Of a stretch of 64,000 bases of DNA, positions 55,902 to 64,000 are shown one piece after another; the first letter of the stretch is position 1, and every line of letters starts with the position of its first letter. A program made the translations under genes and the position numbers. Origin of the DNA: Agelaius tricolor (lineage: Eukaryota > Chordata > Aves > Passeriformes > Icteridae); contig JALJCS010000022.1 of assembly GCA_023055355.1 (NCBI GenBank), forward strand, positions 8,665,001 through 8,729,000, given 5' to 3'. The notes beneath the pieces are model-generated. The model made no database searches. It saw only the letters and a program-made list of their open reading frames with translations, and was not told the DNA's origin.

Positions 55902-57788
55902 TTGTTTTCTCTGATGCCACCTCCTATTTTTCTAATTTACCTAGGAGTAAATATTGCCAAGAGCAAGACTCCTCTTAGAAGAGCTCCTGAATCATCTCTC
56001 CTGATTTCTAAGATCATTTGAATTAGACCAAGAAAGCCACCCTGTAGTCATAGAAGCTGCAGTATATTGAGCATACTCATTTGATTACAATCACTGTGGT
56101 TTCCTGGACTAATATTTAAATGGAAAAAGACATTCAAAATGAGCCAATATTAGGTATAGGCCTTGCAGGCAAAACACTTATTGTATTGAAAATTTGGAAT
56201 ACTGCAATATGAGGTCTGGGGGAAAAAATCCTGTCTAAATATTTTATACAAATTGTAAGAATGCAAGGAAAAAAAACCACAATACCAGAAACACTATAGA
56301 ATCCACCAATTACATGTTGTTTTATGAGCAAGTTCTTCAGCAGAAAGCAGCTGCAACTTACATTTTCCACAATGAAATTGAAAATGCACTTATATCTAAG
56401 TATAGTGGATTATGACTTTGTGAAATATTGCAGGGTTTTTTTTATTTGCTTTTGCAGGTAGTTAAATTTTAGGGCTACTTACATTCCCCCTCATCCCCAA
56501 ATTTAAAAGGCAATAAATTTCTTTAGTGTTTTCAATTTCTTTTCCTTCAAGAGATGCAAATTGATTGCCTGAGTCCCTCCACAAACTCTCTGCTTATGAA
56601 TAGGGGAGAATCACTCACAAGGCCATTGGCCCCATCCAATCCCCCTTTAGCTGCAGAGCACCAGCAGGATGGGGAAAGGGGCAAATCACCCCACAGTGCT
56701 GCCCTCCCCAGATAATTGGACTTTTCCAGGAGTAAGGATTATTCCCTTAGCAAAGCCTTGCTGCCATTTGTGACAGAGATGCCACACAGCCTCTGCAGCA
56801 GATTTGCAAACTAGAAACCTGCAAAGCCTTGAAGTGTGGACAGGGCTGATCCTGTAAATAACTCGCTGCCTGGGAAGGAGAGATGCTGAGATAAGCCTGA
56901 GATAAGCCAGGGGGTGCCCAGCCAAAGGCACATCCTCCCCAGCCCTCCCCAAGTGTTTCTCACAGAAATCCTGTAATCCCACCCCCAGCCTCAGCTGATA
57001 TCCAGTGACAGCCCATCAAACATCCCCTCTTTATTAAATTCAAGTGTGAACAAAATCAGCAAAGAAATATAGGGTTTAATTAATGTTTGCCTTCACCGTA
57101 AATGAAAGAGAACTTTAATTTTTTTTGCTGTATTTCACTAATCAGAGTCATTCAATATCTTGGATGCTAGTAAATTAATTCTGAACTAATGAAGTTAAAG
57201 GAGGTCATTTGTTAGAGAAAACTGATTACATATCGAGATCTCCCAGGGACCTAAATGAGAAAATCACTATAATGAAAAAATATTTTAAATGATGCAGGTC
57301 AACCAAGTAAATCATTAAGGATGCAGGGGGGATGGAAATATTAATGACACCATGACAGGGAAATGCCAAAAGGGAAGTGAGCTGACATAAGTTAGCAAAA
57401 AGACACTTACAGCACAGGCAGGCTTGGGTCTTTTTTCTCCTTGTAATGATTGAATCACACAAATTTCATTGCTTGCCTCAAATTAATCACCTGTGTCCAG
57501 ATATTTCAATGACAGCAATGAACTAATGTGCATTATGCACAAAAATTTATTTGTATGGCTCATAAACCTGTTTAGTGGTATAAATCACAGTGGTACCTAA
57601 GGACCCATGCCAAAATATGGACTGTATTCTACAAAGCATGGGAGAAAACATGCCAGGGGAAAGGAGGGATCCCTGCTTCTCAGAGGTTTAATTTCAACAA
57701 ACAAGCAGCAGTTGAGTGGTGTAAGATTTTTGTGGCATAACAAGCCAGGCTAGGGCATGAGCAGTGGCAGCAGTGCAGCTTGGATGTG
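55902..57788. other. Intergenic, no gene seen
   Basis: This AT-rich segment has no gene. The block at about 57040-57480 has the look of conserved non-coding DNA: complex, AT-rich, with several TAAT cores and no repeats. This is only an impression and needs alignment. Confidence 0.5.
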
Positions 57789-59138
57789 CAAGAAATACCC
57801 CCAGAGACTGCAGCTCTGCTGTGTCCAGCCCAGAAATCCCTCTGCCTTTGGGTATGCAAGAAATACCCCCAGAGACTGCAGCTCTGCTCTGTCCAGCCCA
57901 GAAATCCCTCTGCCTTTGAGTATGCAAGAAATACCCCCAGAGACTGCAGCTCTGCTCTGTCCAGCCCAGAAATCCCTCTGCCTTTGAGTATGCAAGAAAT
58001 ACCCCCAGAGACTGCAGCTCTGCTCTGTCCAGCCCAGAAATCCCACTGCCTTTGGGTATGCAAGAAATACCCCCAGAGACTGCAGCTCTGCTGTGTCCAG
58101 CCCAGAAATCCCACTGCCTTTGGGTATGCAAGAAATACCCCCAGAGACTGCAGCTCTGCCCTGTCCAGCCCAGAAATCCCACTGCCTTTGGGTATGCAAG
58201 AAATACCCCCAGAGACTGCAGCTCTGCTCTGTCCAGCCCAGAAATCCCTCTGCCTTTGGGTGTGCAAGAAATACCCCCAGAGACTGCAGCTCTGCTCTGT
58301 CCAGCCCAGAAATCCCACTGCCTTTGGGTATGCAAGAAATACCCCCAGAGACTGCAGCTCTGCTCTGTCCAGCCCAGAAATCCCTCTGCCTTTGAGTATG
58401 CAAGAAATACCCCCAGAGACTGCAGCTCTGCTCTGTCCAGCCCAGAAATCCCTCTGCCTTTGAGTATGCAAGAAATACCCCCAGAGACTGCAGCTCTGCT
58501 CTGTCCAGCCCAGAAATCCCACTGCCTTTGGGTATGCAAGAAATACCCCCAGAGACTGCAGCTCTGCTGTGTCCAGCCCAGAAATCCCACTGCCTTTGGG
58601 TATGCAAGAAATACCCCCAGAGACTGCAGCTCTGCCCTGTCCAGCCCAGAAATCCCACTGCCTTTGGGTATGCAAGAAATACCCCCAGAGACTGCAGCTC
58701 TGCTCTGTCCAGCCCAGAAATCCCTCTGCCTTTGGGTGTGCAAGAAATACCCCCAGAGACTGCAGCTCTGCTCTGTCCAGCCCAGAAATCCCACTGCCTT
58801 TGGGTATGCAAGAAATACCCCCAGAGACTGCAGCTCTGCCCTGTCCAGCCCAGAAATCCCTCTGCCTTTGGATGTGCAAGAAACACTCCCAGAGACTGCA
58901 GCTCTGCTGTGTCCAGCCCAGAAATCCCTCTGCCTTTAGATGGGCAAGAAATACCCCCAGAGACTGCAGCTCTGCCCTGTCCAGCCCAGAAATCCCTCTG
59001 CCTTTGGATGTGCAAGAAACACTCCCAGAGACTGCAGCTCTGCTGTGTCCAGCCCAGAAATCCCTCTGCCTTTAGATGGGCAAGAAATACCCCCAGAGAC
59101 TGCAGCTCTGCTCTGTCCAGCCCAGAAATCCCTCTGCC
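57789..59138. repeat. 68-bp minisatellite with higher-order structure, about 20 units
   Basis: Nineteen complete units of exactly 68 bp and a partial twentieth run without a single indel. Each unit starts 'caagaaata' or 'caagaaaca', and starts fall every 68 bases from 57789 to 59081. Units differ only at a few diagnostic positions: the base pair before 'tgtccagccc' (ct, tg or cc context), 'ccctctg' versus 'cccactg', and the last seven bases (gggtatg, gagtatg, gggtgtg, ggatgtg, agatggg). Units 2-8 (57857-58332) and 9-15 (58333-58808) are the same by eye. Units 16-17 recur as 18-19. The canonical unit has no stop codon on either strand, which creates long overlapping ORFs. It is not a CRISPR array, since there are no spacers. 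Confidence 0.98.
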
Positions 59139-61854
59139 CTGGACCAGGGCTCTCTGTTTAGGGACAGCATCTGGGCCTGGCCCCTCTCTGCAGCCTGCTG
59201 TCCCCTGCTCCTCCAGGATCTGTAACAACTGCAATAGGGACACAGAAATCTCTGCTCTGCCTGCACTGTTTAGGTCCACTTCAGACCTGCTGGATGAAAT
59301 TAAATGTGTTTAGTCCCATTTTGAATCTCCTAGGACAACACACCCTAGAGGTTCACTGCCTGCTATGAGAAACAGCAATTTCTTTCACCTGTCTGACACT
59401 TATTTCCTACCAGTTTCCAAGAGTCCCTCCAAACAGAAGCAGTGCAGAATTTGGTGAGAAACACTTCCAAGTCCACCTAATTCACGACTTTAATAACTCT
59501 GATTATATCTTTCTCAGCAGTAAAACAAGTCCCAAAGCTCTGCTCTCAGCAAGGACATCCTGGATCCTGTGGCTGCCACTGCACATGGATCTCATGATTT
59601 CTAAGAGCATTCAGCAATATCTCTCTCCTAACTGCTCAGTGCCAGTTCTGAGAATTGTATGGACAGGTTTAAACCATTCTTTTTTCCCCATGCCTTGAGT
59701 ACTCTCATAAGAATCCCCCAAAAATCCCTTTTTCCACACTTCACTGCAGATGTGAAGGAGCCCAATCCTGCCTGGCAGAGCACACAGAATTCCACACATC
59801 TAGACAGTACCCAAAGTCAGGTTTGCTGACTTTTACTGAGCCACTTTACAGGGCTTCTGGATACTCTCAGGGAAAAAAATAAAACTCAAAGGGAGGTTTG
59901 AAGGTAGAAGCAAAACAAGGTACAAGGTGCAAGTCTACCCATGGGGAGTGGCAGATGCAGCTGGTAAGGAAAGTTGCAAAGTTGCATGGTATGGCTAGAG
60001 AGAATAAGGGGAAAAAAGAGAAAAAAAACCCAGATCTCTGTTCTATATTACCAAGATGGGATCCTCTCATTGATTCAAGTAGGGAGAATTTAGGGAATAT
60101 TAGAGGAGGAATGAATATACTACTGAAGGAGAAACAGCAGTACCAAGAAAATAAGTTGAAACAATCCTTTATGAAACAGGAACACACTGTTCACAAAGAT
60201 TACTAGAAAGTGGTTTATTCAAAGGAAAGAAGACTCTGTAGTGATCCTAGATCCACTAAATCCACTTTGCAGGATTTCTTGACCAAATTAGCCATAAAGA
60301 GATACATTAGTCCCACAGAGCAGATGCAAAGTATTTAAATTAGCACATCAGGCAGTGCTACCACAAAGAGATATAATTAGATTTGAGGAGCCAATACCTC
60401 AAGCAAAGCCTGAAAGAGTGATCAACAGTTTACAGCTTGGAAAACTCCCAGAGCTGGAAGCCAAATCCTTTGGAGCATTTATACAGAAACTCATCCCCTC
60501 ATTAAATGGAGCATTTGCTGAAATTCCAGGAAAGCCTAGGATGAAGCCACCATACTGATGCTGCACAGAAAAAAGGCAATGCCATTTACTATTGAGGGTT
60601 TTGATGATTTATTTCTCTTTTAAACACAGGTACTAAAACCAGTGCTACAAGGCAGATGTCAAGATAGAGATTGCAATTAAGCAACTGGTCACTAAAAGAG
60701 CAGAAATTCTTACTCTTGAAGAAAGCAATCTCCAGATCAGCAATAACAGCAATTGATTTGTGTAGAACCAAGAAATAACACTGATTTTTTGCAATGTAAA
60801 GATAGCATTAGGCTGAGTTAGGTAATTACATCAGTTAATATCATTATGATGATTTCACTTCCATGTAAGTATGCCTTGTATTGAACCAAAAACTAGAATT
60901 CCTGTAAGAGCTTCATCACATAAATATTCTCCAAGGATGGAATTAGCCATGACTTTTTGTCTCTTTTTAATTGGCCTTTCAATGGAAGTTTTCTGCCAAC
61001 TTCAAATGAGAAAGCAAACACTCCAAACCCAACTCTACTTCATTGTATAAGGTGTATCTCCTTTTCTATCCATTCTATTGAAATATTATGAAAGCAGGTA
61101 TTAATTTAAAAAAGACATCTGGAGTTATTGACTACCTGACACAAACCCCCCAAATCTCCAATTGTTTGTGTGCAATGCCCAGGAGAAAAAGCTGCCACAG
61201 TCAGCTGAAGATGTTGAGGCCAGGACAAATGAAAAACAGGAAAAGGGCAGTTCCAGGCAGCTGAAAAGGAGCAATTACTGACACATGTAGGGGAAAGGGA
61301 GGAGGGCTCATTCCTGCAGGAAAGCACAAGGCTGGTTTAAGTTAATTCTACACCCAGAAATCCACCTGTCACCTCACTGGCACCTGGGAATTCACTTCTG
61401 CCCTACCCCTCTGCCTTTGCTGTGTGAGTGCTGCCCATGAAATCCCTGCCCCACGAGCAGGCTGGAGGAAAAACATGAGTTTCAAAGCAGTCTGCAGTGT
61501 ATTTGCTCTCACCCCAACAGAATTAGTAGGGCCAGAAGTATCAGAGTGATGTATTTCTCACTCCACTACCTCTGTGTGGAGGATGGCATTTATAAAGCAG
61601 CTAATTACAGTTCAAATCATAAGTAAACACTAAAGCTGAGTTTCATTTCAGTCAGGTGCATAAATCTTCCTCACCTATAAAAGCTGGAGCAGATGCACAG
61701 TGGCTGTGCATGCCTGACATCACCATTCCATGTGGTTAATCCAGATAGAAAATGAGTGATGGTTTGCCACACTTGGTTTGCACATTTTGAAGGCAGGATA
61801 TTCTCCATGCAATAATTTCTCCATTCCTAACCTTGAAAGAACCATATATTTTTT

Positions 61855-61893
61855 GTATGTGTATGTATATCTGTCTGTATATATACATATACA
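61855..61893. repeat. TA/TG-rich microsatellite
   Basis: This is a degenerate run of alternating purine-pyrimidine dinucleotides (gtatgtgtatgtatat, then tatatatacatatacata). It could be length-variable. It shows no other feature. Confidence 0.8.
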
Positions 61894-63226
61894 TATTTAA
61901 TTTAAGGCAATGATAGACCTAAGTTCCAACAGTGCAAAACAAAGTGCTCCTCTGACAGATGTTCACCACAGTTTGGTAACACCTCCCAAATTTCTTAAGC
62001 TGTCTTCACCTTCTAGTACAGAAGTCCCTGGAACATAAATTCCAGTATTTTGGCCTGCCCCAAATTGTGCCTACAGAAATGAGTTCTGGTTGCTGGTAGA
62101 AATTCAGACTGCACAGATCAAAGTGCACACATGGTCAGGATGGAAGAGGACACCTTTGGAACCTGCTCTGATGATAAATTTCACTCTTTTTCTGTTATCA
62201 TCAGTGAAACAGGCATTAAATTTTTTTTTCCCTCATTATTGGCCAAAAGACTCAGTGGTTCCATTACTAATATTTAGCAAAATTATTAGCTTAATAACAC
62301 AAAGAAATTACAAATAACAAGGGTGTCTCTGAAGAAGACCACTGACACTTGCACTTGAATTCCTCTTTACCATTTAACACAAGACCTTCTTGAAGAGATT
62401 CGTATTTCTACAACCAGAGTGAAGTTCAAGAGATTTATTGTTAAGACACATCCAATAAATTCCTTCTTTTATTTTCCATGTTTGAAGGGTTTCTGCCCCA
62501 TTGGCAGTAGATCTTTGTTCTCAGCAGCTGAGAGGGTGCAGTAGAATTCAAGTGAATTGAAGCACTGTTTCAAAGGAAACATTTCTGCCTCAAGTCCAAA
62601 CATTTCATGACACCTTACCACAAGAGGCTAAAGGAGGTCTGGTAGAAAACCACTCTGGATTCTAATCTTTGTTTCCTACAGCTGTCAAGTGGAGCATGGC
62701 AATGAAACCACCCAAAAATATTGCAATCTCTTGGCTGTGAAGGAGGAGTGAGGCTCAAGCTGCAATCTGCTTCCCACCAGCCTAATCTTGGTGTAATTAG
62801 AGGATCACTGCCAAACAGGAGCATATGCTTTGTCCAAAAATCTCAATGCAAATCTCTGTGTGTGTCTATGTGTATTGAATTATTAAATTCAGAACCCCAT
62901 AGCAACATCTATGATAATACATCCTGCTGCTATTATTATACACAAGAAGCTCTAAAGTCACTTTTAATCAAAAGAGATCCTTTTAAATCTATACCTGGTT
63001 TTAGAGACATTACTCTTAACACAGCTGATGAAATATTAAGCATGCAATTACTGTACATGCTCTATAAATGGCTTTCCTGATATGCAGGCTGTATAGAAGG
63101 CTGTGTCAAAATGAGAAGGAAGTTATTTTTCTCCTGAGTACCTTTTTCCCAGCGAGAGATTCAAGATCAGGTTGAAAGCATTTCGCTCAGAAGTGACAAG
63201 AAGCCCAACCAAATATAGAATTAATT

Positions 63227-63282
63227 AGAGAGGGGAAAAAAAAGGGGGGGAAAAAAAGAGGGACAAAAAAAAGAGGGGGAAG
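63227..63282 (+). repeat. Homopurine tract (G-runs and A-runs)
   Basis: Fifty-six bases of pure A and G are broken by one C at 63264. They alternate runs of G (up to 7) and A (up to 8). Mirror-like G/A blocks of this kind can adopt triplex (H-DNA) structures, which is inference from composition. Confidence 0.85.
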
Positions 63283-64000
63283 TGTTGAGTGACCCACAAA
63301 AGAAAGAGAGAGAGGCAACCTTCTCAAGAAAGCTTGTCACAGCCTTGCAGACACATACAAAAACCACAGGATAAAGGTTACTTGGTGCTCATTTTTCTAG
63401 GGAAACAGCACTCAGAAATGAGAGATGCCACAGTGCAGTTGCTGGCACAGTTCATGCCCTGCACAGAGTGAAAAGGGAGGTTCATTTTGCAGACATCCTG
63501 TTGCCATCCCACTGTTGGAACTGCAGCCATAACCAGCATTGATTGGAGGTGTGGAATGGCCTGACAGGGCTGTGCTGCTGCAATTGTGTCTGCACAGGCA
63601 GGTGTCAGGAAAGCACTGACAGGAGCATCTGGAGAGCTCCAGTGTCTGAGGAGCTCACAAGGCTCTGAGTAAAACACAACATAACCAAAATACAGCTCCT
63701 CACTGCAGCATGTCACTGACAGGAGCAACCATCACTGGCACAATCAGGTAGAAACCTCACAAATCCAGTCTCACTGCAGGACATTTATTACCCTTGGTGA
63801 TTAGAAAACCCATTAGGAGCCCCTCACATGGCTGCTGATTGCTGTGGCTGTGGGCAAGCTGCTCAGCATTGAAACAACATGCACAAGAGCAAAAAAGAAA
63901 AAAAGCAGGTCCCTTTTGCTGTCACAGGGACAAATATTCCTGCTCCTTGACACAGTGTCAGGACCCAGGACATCCCTCTGGCTGTCCTGAGCAGCCCAGA

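Larger units (their letters stand above)
59139..64000. other. Intergenic, no gene seen
   Basis: No exon, RNA gene or clear mobile element was recognised to the right-hand edge of the window. It contains a TA/TG-rich microsatellite (61855-61893) and a purine tract (63227-63282). ORFs at 59898-60206, 62721-63080 and 63378-63728 show no homology or exon-like borders. Confidence 0.55.

Noticed and set aside
57789..59138. CRISPR-like array
   Set aside because: The units are directly adjacent with no unique spacers, and the genome is a vertebrate.
57680..59313. Long ORFs (up to 509 codons) on both strands
   Set aside because: They follow from a stop-free 68-bp tandem unit read in rotating frames. 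No start context, splice borders or homology support a protein.
20991..64000. NANOS1, EIF3A or other expected neighbours of CACUL1
   Set aside because: No zinc-finger or eIF3 coding sequence was seen in any frame.

Overview
The window is vertebrate nuclear DNA, almost certainly from a bird and probably a songbird (passerine). Four things support this: CR1 LINE 3' tails with the avian terminal signature, two passerine-type solo LTRs, a spliced gene with long introns and one CpG-island promoter, and long AT-rich stretches with no coding capacity. There are no operons, bacterial genes, CRISPR arrays or recognisable RNA genes.

The only protein-coding gene I can support is the 5' half of CACUL1 (CDK2-associated cullin domain 1), on the minus strand. 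Coding exon 1 lies at 20238-20499, exon 2 at 14008-14134, exon 3 at 9723-9825 and exon 4 at 858-953. All four have canonical GT/AG borders and join in frame to 588 nt, or 196 codons. The remaining exons lie left of position 1. The promoter is a CpG island (about 20035-20990) with a strong ZNF143/THAP11-type site. A five-codon upstream ORF in good initiation context lies 32 nt before the main start codon.

Positions 1-20237 are introns plus exons. From about 21 kb to 64 kb I find no gene. This segment holds CR1 fragments (near 21.0, 21.3, 26.4, 36.3 and 55.6 kb), two solo LTRs of the same family in opposite orientation with 6-bp target duplications (33.2-33.6 and 53.7-54.1 kb), and a third, less certain LTR (about 42.7-43.0 kb). 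It also holds a G-rich GGGTT/GGTTT array (22.7 kb) and a 68-bp minisatellite of about 20 units (57.8-59.1 kb).

The most unusual object is the 68-bp minisatellite. Its units fall into variant types arranged as a higher-order repeat: seven consecutive units (476 bp) recur as the next seven with no difference that I could see, followed by two copies of a different two-unit block. The consensus unit contains no stop codon in any of the six frames, which explains the overlapping ORFs of up to 509 codons there. I regard those ORFs as artefacts. I did not find a new multi-gene system; the novelty is in repeat architecture and in the CACUL1 5' leader.
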